Part shown: positions 56,741-64,000 of the stretch, piece by piece
Numbering within the stretch: position 1 is the first letter of the stretch
How the letters are laid out: each line of letters begins with the position of its first letter
From: Ustilago trichophora
Taxonomy: Eukaryota; Basidiomycota; Ustilaginomycetes; Ustilaginales; Ustilaginaceae
Assembly (NCBI GenBank): GCA_900323505.1
Contig: OOIN01000003.1
Span: 2,046,001 to 2,110,000 of the forward strand
DNA: 64,000 bases
Reading direction: 5' to 3'
Translations under genes and position numbers: made by a program
The notes under the pieces: generated by a model
What the model was told of the DNA's origin: nothing
Databases searched by the model: none
The model's input: the letters and a program-made list of their open reading frames with translations, nothing else

Positions 56741-59455
56741 CTAGACCTGGAAACTGGGCAGGGCGTACAAGCCCGTTTCTCTGCCCAAAAAGCCGAAACC
56801 GAGCAAGACTTCCATCTTGCGACTGTGCCACCCGATATCTCCCGTAACGTGGCCGTTCGAGTCGACCAACTTTTGCAGTGCGATCCTGCGAGGGTGTTCG
56901 GGTGGGAGATCTCGAACTACCTCATCGCGAGGAGTGACTTTGGCATCCGAAGGAAGAGAGTAGGATGCGGCGATAATGTGACGTGAACGCGAGCGCGAGC
57001 CGGAACCGCCGCCGACAGAGTGCGCTCTTCTGATGCTGGGGATCGTGGGTCGTGCTGAGGGAGAGTTCGAGGCAGGAGGAACGCGAAGAAGCGACCGGGA
57101 GCTGCGGTCGGCGGATTCGCGCGGGTCGAGGGATCCTTCGTCATATCGGACAGATCTTCCTCTTCGGGCGTTGCTTTCAATACCGCCGAGGCTGTCTTCA
57201 CCCGCATCAGGGTCAGTGGGTTCGCTTGCAGTGGGGATAGCACCCGTGTCCTCGAGCAGAACCTCATCGCGCGCCTCTGGGTTTGGACCTGCTGCCACGT
57301 CCACCACCCATCCTCTCCTGCCAGCTCCCTTGATGACCTTCCATGTTCCGAATCCACCCCGAACACTCTTTAGCGAGGCTGCATTCAGTCCAACTACTCT
57401 CAAGTTTGTCGCTGCCCTTGCGTTCGCTGGCAAGCTGGGCGGAGGATCTGAGCCAGTCTTGAAACCCATCATGGCGAGCTGGACAGAGATGGGGATGGGT
57501 GGCGTCTTTGCACAGGGTCCAACGAGAATGCTCTGCAGGTGCACGGCGTTGATGGCGCTAGCATCGTGAGTGTCGTAGCCGGGAATGTTGGTGGTGAGCC
57601 CTTCAGTAGAGGAGCGGGAAGTGCACGAGTCCGACAATTCGAGCACTTGGACGTTGGGCGCGCGCTCCCTGAGCAGCTTGCTGATCGCCTCCAGTCGGAT
57701 GTTGGGACAGTGGGAAAGTCCTAAATCCAGCAGGGAGGGTTGAGGACCAATGTGGCCAAGCAGCTCGTCGGTGAGGGCACAGCCTCCGATATCGAGATAG
57801 CGCAGCTTTCCGGAACGGAAGCAGGGAGCCTGAGTGATGATGACCTTGAGATCCTCTGAGTCGATGGGTGTAGGGAAGATGAGTGTACCTGCAAGCGAGA
57901 GCTCGACAAGGCCCTGTGTGCAAGGGGCGTCCACGAGCAGCTCTGTGACAGATTCCGAGGTGATACGCTTGCAGAACGCCAACGAGAGACTCTCAAGCTG
58001 CAACTGATGCGAACTGCTGAGTGCGCTGAGGAGGGCAGCATCTGCTTTGGTCCTTGAGAGGTCGAGATGGGTGAGGCGCGGGAAGGCGAGAACGAAAGGA
58101 TTGAGAAGCTCATTTCCGAGTGTGACACCGGAGAGTCCCAATCTGTTGAGCGACGGGAACGCTGTTGGACGTGCAGGGTGACGACTTGGCCCATCGCCGT
58201 CTCTGCGACGAGTTGAGACCGAACGGCTGAGACTCTTGTTCTGACGCCTGGCAGAAGTGCTGCGTCCACGACCGCGCTCCTCTTCCTCATCCACATCCAT
58301 ATCGTCGTCGTCGTCCGACTCGTCTTCCTCCTCGACAGTGTCGGTGATTCTGCCACTGAACTTGTTGAGATGGGTCGCAACAAACTCCTTCATGGCCTCT
58401 TCGAAGCGCGGAGAGACGCATTCGCAGAGATCGAGACTCTGGAGCATTTTGTTAGAACGGCCAGCGCTACGCTCGACAGAGACGCCGCGAAGTCGGCTGG
58501 GCTTGCTGTACTCGCCGTCGCGGAAAAGCAGTGCTTCGAGGACGTCGTTGGAAAGAGCCGAGTCCATGGTCTCACTAGCACCGAAAGCGACCAAACCTTC
58601 GGCAGCGGTGACGAGGGCGAGAAGACGGGCAGGAGTGACAAATCGTTGATCCATGCCTTGGCCGATGGTTCGTCGCATACCCTGTGTTCGAAAGTTGGAG
58701 AAGTCGACCAGACGCACCCAGCGATGCAAGGTAGCAGCCTCTTGGTCGTTCTCCTCTCGGAGTGTGACGTGGTAGACAGGACTCTCTGGGGTCGAAGTAG
58801 GATCTTCGGTCCAGACGAGCTCGACTTCTCCATCCTCGTCGGCATTGATGCGAATGACATCACGGCGAGATGTGCCTCGAGTCAAGGAAACAGCGCGCTC
58901 GGCTGCAGCAGCAGCAGCAGCAGAAGCAGAAGCAGAAGCAGAAGCATTGTGCTTGGACGGAGCCGGGCTCTGATTCCGACTGGCTGGAGGAGTTGGTGTA
59001 GCTGTGCTTCCAATGACAAGCTTGTGTCCGAGCGCATGGGCAAATCCGGCCGCTGCGACCATGTTGACGAACGATGCGGGATCAGAGGGGTCGACATTGA
59101 CGCTTCCAGTAGAGGCATATTTCTCGTATGCACTGGCCAAGTGGGAAGCACCCAGCGTCCTCAAGAGTAGATTGAAGCTGTGTGGCAAGGTGATTTGAAT
59201 ACGTCGGAACAAGAGCACTCTTGCCTCGTGGTAGAACGCCTTGTTGACGAGGCAGAGGTTGTAGAGCGTCTTGCGGGTATCATTTTGAGTAGAGGAGATC
59301 TTACGACCGTCCGGGTATGATGAAGGTAGACCATGCGGATCAATGTTACGGAAGGAGGATTTGGGGATCGAGTCGAGCCACACTAGGCCGACGATCTCTC
59401 GAATGATTTCGGTGGGCAGGTCATTGATGGTCGTTCCACGGCCCGACGTAGCCAT
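56741..59455 (-). CDS. F-box-like/leucine-rich-repeat protein, 904 residues
   Basis: Single exon. The N-terminal INDLPTEIIREIVGLVWLDS (about 9-29), with NLCLVNKAFYHEARVLLF further on, is an F-box-like region. The middle has a poly-Ser/Ala linker (about 168-187), an acidic run (EEEDESDDDDDMDVDEEEE, about 375) and an RS-rich segment. Leucine-rich repeats occupy about 435-640 (LNRLGLSGVTLGNELL, LTHLDLSRTKAD, LESLSLAFCKRIT, LRYLDIGGCAL, LLDLGLSHCPNI). The C-terminal ~200 residues are Ser/Arg-rich, ending in a short conserved-looking block (GDIGWHSRKMEVLLGFGFLGR). The likely role is an SCF ubiquitin-ligase receptor with unknown target. It is a second F-box/LRR gene in the window but not a close copy of the one at 44488. 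Confidence 0.78.
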   Translation of the reverse strand: MATSGRGTTINDLPTEIIREIVGLVWLDSIPKSSFRNIDPHGLPSSYPDGRKISSTQNDTRKTLYNLCLVNKAFYHEARVLLFRRIQITLPHSFNLLLRTLGASHLASAYEKYASTGSVNVDPSDPASFVNMVAAAGFAHALGHKLVIGSTATPTPPASRNQSPAPSKHNASASASASAAAAAAAERAVSLTRGTSRRDVIRINADEDGEVELVWTEDPTSTPESPVYHVTLREENDQEAATLHRWVRLVDFSNFRTQGMRRTIGQGMDQRFVTPARLLALVTAAEGLVAFGASETMDSALSNDVLEALLFRDGEYSKPSRLRGVSVERSAGRSNKMLQSLDLCECVSPRFEEAMKEFVATHLNKFSGRITDTVEEEDESDDDDDMDVDEEEERGRGRSTSARRQNKSLSRSVSTRRRDGDGPSRHPARPTAFPSLNRLGLSGVTLGNELLNPFVLAFPRLTHLDLSRTKADAALLSALSSSHQLQLESLSLAFCKRITSESVTELLVDAPCTQGLVELSLAGTLIFPTPIDSEDLKVIITQAPCFRSGKLRYLDIGGCALTDELLGHIGPQPSLLDLGLSHCPNIRLEAISKLLRERAPNVQVLELSDSCTSRSSTEGLTTNIPGYDTHDASAINAVHLQSILVGPCAKTPPIPISVQLAMMGFKTGSDPPPSLPANARAATNLRVVGLNAASLKSVRGGFGTWKVIKGAGRRGWVVDVAAGPNPEARDEVLLEDTGAIPTASEPTDPDAGEDSLGGIESNARRGRSVRYDEGSLDPRESADRSSRSLLRVPPASNSPSARPTIPSIRRAHSVGGGSGSRSRSRHIIAASYSLPSDAKVTPRDEVVRDLPPEHPRRIALQKLVDSNGHVTGDIGWHSRKMEVLLGFGFLGRETGLYALPSFQV

Positions 59456-59806
59456 CTCTCTTTGAGGAGATGATTCGGGGAGGAGAGCGGCAGATGCGAT
59501 CGAGTGAGGGGATGAGTGTGATAAGTGAACTTGTGAAGGTGGCTCGAGTGCTGCGTTGTAAGATGGTGGAACGAAGACAAGAGGAGAGTCAACTCGTCGT
59601 CCTACTCGTCGTTGTTGTTGTGGAGCAAAGCAAGGAAAGGGTCTCCTTGAGCTTTTCTCTCTTAGCCAATTTTAAGGTTAGGCTGTTCCGCCGCCGACTG
59701 CGCTTTTTCGGCTCATTCGACGTGTCAAAACGATCTAACATTTATAATATTGGTGCACGGTCAAGAAAGAGGAAGGTGGAGGACTTTTTGACGTCTTGTA
59801 TTCTCG

Positions 59807-59843
<37 letters not shown>

Positions 59844-59895
59844 CCAACACCACATAGCTCCCTCGACACAGCATCTAGCTCAGCTTAGATTCATA
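59456..59895. promoter_or_regulatory. Divergent promoter region with CAT repeat
   Basis: 440 bp between the F-box/LRR gene (minus) and the metaxin-like gene (plus). It carries a CAT microsatellite near the latter's start. Confidence 0.5.
59807..59843. repeat. (CAT)n trinucleotide repeat
   Basis: About 12 units, ending roughly 53 bp before the metaxin-like ATG, so probably in its 5' UTR. Confidence 0.9.
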
Positions 59896-61200
59896 ATGTC
59901 GACTTTGCAGGACTATCCTGAGCTGGAGGCCATCCCGCCCGCCCCGCCTCGCTCTACCTTGTCCTCTACGGGCTCGAGGCGATCACCAATGGTACCACGA
60001 TGGGCTGCTGCTATCTTCTCCACCTTCCCTCTTCACACCTTCCCAGCAGCAAGAGCATACTCACCGACCACCTCCGCACCTCCGATCAAGCCAACACTCT
60101 ATGTCGCACCTCATTTGAACAGAGATGGCACGCTCTCAACCGTACACGATGATGTCGATCTCAGCACAGATGCTGTCGACGACGAAAAGGCGTTCAGCCA
60201 ACAGCCATCTGGCTGGTCCAGCAGTGACCCCATTGCCCTGCGCTGGCAGATGGAGCTCGTCTTTCGTCAAGTAGACTTTGACGTGCGCTTCATCGACCCA
60301 TCACACAACTGGGGACCAGCCAAGTCGATGCCATTCCTTCACCTTCCCCCGCATTTCCGTCCAGCCAACGCCGCCTCTTCCTCATTGCTATCCGCCATCG
60401 AAATTCCACACTTGCTCGACAACTACTATCCTTCTTCGAAACCAGAACTTGGCGAAAAGGCCGATTCCGTATGGCAGGACGCTTCGACCAAGCTAGAGGC
60501 GAGAAGTTGGGAGAATCTGCTCAAGGGTCGCATCATGGCTGGAGTTTTGCTTGCTGTTCTGCTCTCGCCCCAATCAGCTATATACGCCCGAACCGACTCG
60601 CAACCTTACCTCTCTTCGCTGCTCTCCGCACAGCTCCAGAACTCATTCTTCGACCAACAATTACGGCGCATCTCGGCACTCAACCCTTCCGCTTCCCTCG
60701 GCTCCGCGTCTTCATCCAACAGCGTCTCGTCAGCCCAGCCGACCACGAGTCTTCCAGGTTGGGAAGTCGGCTTCCTCGGCTGGATTGGTGCCACCGCCTC
60801 ATCAGCTACGTCTGCTCTCTCCACTGCGGACCTCGACTCGCGTGGAGGCGGAGACACGCCCGGTGCTACCCTGGCTAGCCCTTCAGTGGATCAGGAGAAG
60901 GTGGTCCGTGACGCCACTGCTGGCTTGCGTGCACTTGCAGCTCGAACTAAAGTCCAGCTGTCGGAAAGCTCATCAGAACTGCAATTCCTTCTGGGTGCGC
61001 AGAAGCCAACCTCGCTCGACGCACTGGCTTTCAGCGTCATTCACACTGTGCTGACGCTTGCCGCCACCCCCCAATCGCAGGACAAGCTCGCAAACGACCC
61101 GCTTCGCAAGCTCAAGCAGGTGCTCGACGAGAGTCCGTGGCTGGTGAGCTGGTCCAGGAAGATGTGGAAGGTCCATGTCAGAGATCTCGAGCGTGCATGA
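59896..61200 (+). CDS. Metaxin/SAM35-like mitochondrial outer-membrane import protein
   Basis: Single exon from MSTLQDYPEL, 434 residues; the in-frame extension upstream runs through the CAT repeat and is rejected. The region at about 112-155 (PIALRWQMELVFRQVDFDVRFIDPSHNWGPAKSMPFLHLP) resembles the thioredoxin-like N-terminal domain of metaxins and Sam35/Sam37. In that fold a cytosolic-side domain reads ...W.L...S..C..YLRF. A GST-C-like helical part follows (ARSWENLLKGRIMAGVLLAVLLSP, then SLDALAFSVIHTVLTLA). The two are separated by a Ser-rich insertion (about 275-330). Known role of the family: sorting and assembly of beta-barrel proteins in the mitochondrial outer membrane. The assignment is from pattern only. 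Confidence 0.6.
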   Translation: MSTLQDYPELEAIPPAPPRSTLSSTGSRRSPMVPRWAAAIFSTFPLHTFPAARAYSPTTSAPPIKPTLYVAPHLNRDGTLSTVHDDVDLSTDAVDDEKAFSQQPSGWSSSDPIALRWQMELVFRQVDFDVRFIDPSHNWGPAKSMPFLHLPPHFRPANAASSSLLSAIEIPHLLDNYYPSSKPELGEKADSVWQDASTKLEARSWENLLKGRIMAGVLLAVLLSPQSAIYARTDSQPYLSSLLSAQLQNSFFDQQLRRISALNPSASLGSASSSNSVSSAQPTTSLPGWEVGFLGWIGATASSATSALSTADLDSRGGGDTPGATLASPSVDQEKVVRDATAGLRALAARTKVQLSESSSELQFLLGAQKPTSLDALAFSVIHTVLTLAATPQSQDKLANDPLRKLKQVLDESPWLVSWSRKMWKVHVRDLERA

Positions 61201-61321
61201 GTTTAGAATGGCTCAAACTGCCTTGTAATTTTACATCCTTGGTACCAAAGTCTTAAGGTCTCATTTCTGTGTCAAGGGACGGCTTGAAGAAATGTCTTTA
61301 TTGCTGAGTAACATCTTTGAG

Positions 61322-61902
61322 CTATGCTTTTGGCCTGGGCGGAGTGTATCCCTCGGCTTGGTGGACGAGTTCCTCGGTCTTGGCTGCCATGACAAAGTCG
61401 TTCTTGTGAAGCTGCTCAAAGTCAAAAGTGTCAGCTTTGCGTCGTGTTCTTCCGTTAGGCCGACATCTTCGATACTCACTCCATTGATCGCATGACTCCA
61501 CCACCAAACAGTCACTCTTCCCCATTCGACCATGATCGCAGGATGATGGCCCTCTGTTTCTGCCAGCGCTCCAAGCTTGTTGGCGAAGGACTGTGCCGAA
61601 GTGAAATCCTTGAACTTGTAGGTGCGGTGCAGTGCATCAGGATGAGTTGCCTTCGATGAGAGCAGTGTCTTTGGCTGTGGCGAGAGCGACCACTTGCCAG
61701 TCAGAGTGGTGAGCATCTGCTTGGCCTCATCCTGTGACATGGCGGGAAGCGCCGCCGTGCACGGCTCGCATTTTTGTGCTTGAAGCGGTTGCGAGGACAT
61801 CGCGCAAAGCGTGGTCGTCAACGAACGCGAGGTTGCAGGGAGCTGCAGAAATGGTCTAGATGTACGAGTGGCACTCAGTAGTAGTCTACAGGCGTACAGC
61901 AT
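61322..61902 (-). CDS. Pterin-4a-carbinolamine dehydratase (2 exons)
   Basis: Exons are complement(61480-61902) and (61322-61411), giving 170 residues. The 68-bp intron has GTGAGT, a GCTGAC branch site and GAGCAG. Removing it joins ...SHAING to LHKNDFVMAAKTEEL, restoring the conserved end of the family (human: ...GLSERD). Unspliced, the frame stays open to 61261 with unrelated sequence. The signature EGHHPAIMVEWGRVTVWWWS (about 117-136) includes the active-site His pair. The first ~34 residues (Arg/Ser/Leu-rich, no acids) look like a mitochondrial presequence, and the internal Met at 35 (MSSQPLQ) could give a cytosolic form. Role: dehydration of 4a-hydroxy-tetrahydropterin, or a Moco/pterin-related function in fungi. 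Confidence 0.88.
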
Positions 61903-62149
61903 TGCTGTTCGATGTTTGTGCGATGTGTAGATGAGTTGGTAGAGGCTGAAAGGTGGAAAGAAGCAAGTGCATCAAACCCAAATAAAGTTGGCCGAAATCC
62001 GAAGAGGACCATCATCAAGTGGACCCTGAATTTCAACCATGCTCCTTCTTGACCTTACACCACACACTGCGGCCCTTGATACGCTCTCACTTGACATCGG
62101 ACTAGCAAAATGACATTGAGAAGCTTCTTATAGCGATTCAAATCTCAAT
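61903..62149. promoter_or_regulatory. Divergent promoter, dehydratase and HEATR6-like genes
   Basis: 247 bp between opposed start codons. It must serve both genes. No TATA box is evident. Confidence 0.45.
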
Positions 62150-64000
62150 ATGGACCTCACGCCGGATCACACAAAAATCGAGGAGCTTCTCCTGAAGCTT
62201 CGCGAGTCACGACTCTCCTCTGATGAACGGCGTGCGACTCTCGAGACACTTCGTGCGTCTCTGGAGCCATTGACCACTGGTGTCTTTCGACATGTTCCTC
62301 ACGATGCAACTGTGTCTCTTGTGAAAGCAGCAATCGATCAAGGACCGAATGATGTGCGAAGAGTTGTGCTTCAAACCCTTTCCACCCGCATCGAATCGGA
62401 TCAGCTTACATGGGTCACAGATGATTTTGTACAGTCTACGGTCAGCGAGCTGGTTGCAATCATCGACGCTTTCGTCAGATCAACCCTGAAGGTACAAAGT
62501 TCAAAGTCTATGGCTGTCTCATCTCGGCCAAGCATTGATGTGGCAAGTTTGCCAACATCAGCACTTCGGGCTACCGCAGCTGCTCTCAAGACTCTTCACG
62601 CTTTGATTCGTGTTCTACCAAAGCAAGAAAGGCCGACACTACAAAGCATGGCCAACGAGGCCCCGAGCCTCTCTGGTCTGCTCGACATCCTTCTGCCCTG
62701 CCTCTCAGCCGGTGTGAGGGTTGCTCGACAAGGTAATGGGTCTATCTCGCGCTCAAGCTCGATTCTACACGCGGGTGCTTTCTCATGGAGCGAGCAGCCC
62801 AACGGTTCTCGCGCCTTTTCATCTCGCAACATTCCGTCACCAGCAGGAACTCCCGCAAATGCATTCAGTTCTCGACCAGCAACCAATGCAGAAAGCAGCC
62901 AGTTCGAGTACTCTTCGGCAGGCGAAACAGATCGCAAGAGCGATAAAAGCGAAAGCGAGCGAAGTGACTTTTCCACCGCCTCTGCTGCAACAACCTCCTC
63001 CCGATCCCGCAAAGACGAATCTCGACAGCAGGAAGCCATGACCAAGCTCATCCGTCAAAACTCGTTGCACTGCCTGATTGAGCTCAATCGGCACGAATCG
63101 CGCGCGCTCATATCGCGGTGGAGCGACCTCTTGCCAGACCAACCTGCCCCTCTTGTTCAACCAGCAAGGAACACAGACAAGCCAGCCATCCCTCGTCTGT
63201 CAGCAACACTCACTTCCAGCGCCTCCTCGTCGCTATGCACACTCTTCACGCAGGACCCATCAACATCCGTTCGGATCGCATCCATGCAAGCACTGGAATC
63301 GATTCTATCGCATGGTACGTTACAGCTTTCGATGGCGCAAGAACGAGCACAGCGTGCGTTATCGTTCACTTCGTTTTCGTCGCAGTTGGCGGGATGGATC
63401 GTCAATCTGCGATCGTATCTGGTAGTTGCGTTACAGCGTGCTGCTAGTGCACCGAGGGCGTCGGCGAACGGAGAGGCGGCAAGGTATCCGTCGACATTGA
63501 CGATTGCGCTGCTGCTGCTTACTCGCACGTTTGTCGTCAGCACGGCAAAGGCCAAGCTCGTCACGCCCAATGCGACTGTGCTCAGCCCAATGGTCATCCC
63601 CTTTGCTTCAAATAGCGATCCGGAGGTGCAAACCTCTGCAAAGCGAGTGATTGCTGCGCTGTCACCCATGCCGAACGCCGGAGCTGCGCCTAGTCTGAGC
63701 GCACGCAAGAACTTGACGTCTTCGGCCTTCGTTCCAAGCATCGACAAGCTGCAGATCAAGGACGTCGCCACAACATCCTACGATGCCAACCTGTCTTCAA
63801 GGTCGTCGCCGATGGAGCTGACGGCTCGATTGAGTCAAACGTCGGAAATCACGACGGAGCTATGCAAACAAGCGCTGAACTTGCTCGAAGCTGCTGATGA
63901 GCCAACACAGCAGCTTTTGCCGGTATGGACGGTCTTTGTCAAGAGTCTGGCTGATGCTCCGCCGCTTCTGCTTGATGTTGAAGCGTGCCAACGGCTCTGC
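62150..64000 (+). CDS. HEATR6-like (DUF4042) HEAT-repeat protein, 3' partial
   Basis: The frame is open from the ATG at 62150 (MDLTPDHTKIEELLLKLRES) to the window end, at least 617 residues with no stop. It begins with helical repeat-like sequence. A Ser-rich linker follows (about 200-295). Then comes the DUF4042-type block: QNSLHCLIELNRHESRALIS, ending in a trailing W, then LCTLFTQDPSTSVRIASMQALESILSHG, which resembles human HEAT repeat-containing protein 6. The function of the family is poorly known; HEAT repeats act as protein-binding scaffolds. It shares a 247-bp divergent promoter with the dehydratase gene. The C-terminus lies beyond the window. Confidence 0.75.
   Translation, partial: MDLTPDHTKIEELLLKLRESRLSSDERRATLETLRASLEPLTTGVFRHVPHDATVSLVKAAIDQGPNDVRRVVLQTLSTRIESDQLTWVTDDFVQSTVSELVAIIDAFVRSTLKVQSSKSMAVSSRPSIDVASLPTSALRATAAALKTLHALIRVLPKQERPTLQSMANEAPSLSGLLDILLPCLSAGVRVARQGNGSISRSSSILHAGAFSWSEQPNGSRAFSSRNIPSPAGTPANAFSSRPATNAESSQFEYSSAGETDRKSDKSESERSDFSTASAATTSSRSRKDESRQQEAMTKLIRQNSLHCLIELNRHESRALISRWSDLLPDQPAPLVQPARNTDKPAIPRLSATLTSSASSSLCTLFTQDPSTSVRIASMQALESILSHGTLQLSMAQERAQRALSFTSFSSQLAGWIVNLRSYLVVALQRAASAPRASANGEAARYPSTLTIALLLLTRTFVVSTAKAKLVTPNATVLSPMVIPFASNSDPEVQTSAKRVIAALSPMPNAGAAPSLSARKNLTSSAFVPSIDKLQIKDVATTSYDANLSSRSSPMELTARLSQTSEITTELCKQALNLLEAADEPTQQLLPVWTVFVKSLADAPPLLLDVEACQRLC

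Noticed and set aside
61261..61902. Dehydratase read through to 61261 as a single exon
   Set aside because: The C-terminus would lose the conserved GL...D/E block of the family. An intron with GTGAGT, GCTGAC and CAG restores it exactly.

Overview
The window looks like nuclear DNA of a smut fungus (Ustilaginales, in the Ustilago/Sporisorium/Pseudozyma range). This is an inference. Genes are compact and mostly single-exon. The few introns are about 70-105 bp with GTRAGT donors, CTRAC branch sites and YAG acceptors. Intergenic spacers carry poly-T and trinucleotide runs. Gene content is that of a basidiomycete, and no bacterial-style operons are seen.

Layout. 2-1135: the 3' end of a repetitive, Kex2-type precursor gene. 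1498-3088: divergent HYPK-like and MTQ2-like translation-factor genes. 3663-5538: a cytochrome P450. 5592-7837: a structurally complete Fot1/pogo-type transposon with perfect 42-bp inverted repeats, lying between convergent genes. 7973-15172: a malonyl-CoA:ACP transacylase with an altered nucleophile motif, a DHA2-type transporter and a zinc alcohol dehydrogenase. 16848-22706: two predicted secreted proteins flanking an SCP2-type thiolase. 24065-33575: an NAD(P) oxidoreductase, a fluoride exporter, a GNAT acetyltransferase and a 1721-residue SNF2/RING protein of the SHPRH/Irc20 type. 34488-37340: a low-complexity orphan. 37566-40302: a broken gene of a P-loop NTPase/nuclease-like family resembling fungal CRN-type effectors. 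40438-48726: a DHA1 drug transporter, an F-box/LRR protein and a membrane-anchored S33 peptidase. 50021-52734: a nitronate monooxygenase whose 1.49-kb intron encloses a DUF1275 membrane-protein gene on the same strand. 52860-64000: an M20 amidohydrolase, an ABHD12-like lipase, a second F-box/LRR protein, a metaxin/SAM-like protein, a pterin carbinolamine dehydratase, and the 5' part of a HEATR6-like gene that runs off the window.

Most genes are ordinary housekeeping or transport functions with no pathway linking them. I see no secondary-metabolite cluster. The loci most worth following up are the Kex2-type repeat precursor, the nested NMO/DUF1275 locus (where splice phases would allow an in-frame fusion through an alternative last exon), the decayed CRN-like gene, the transacylase with GHGSG in place of GHSxG, and the apparently intact transposon. 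Intron-exon structures were read by eye from splice consensus, reading frame and family conservation. No RNA data or database searches were available.
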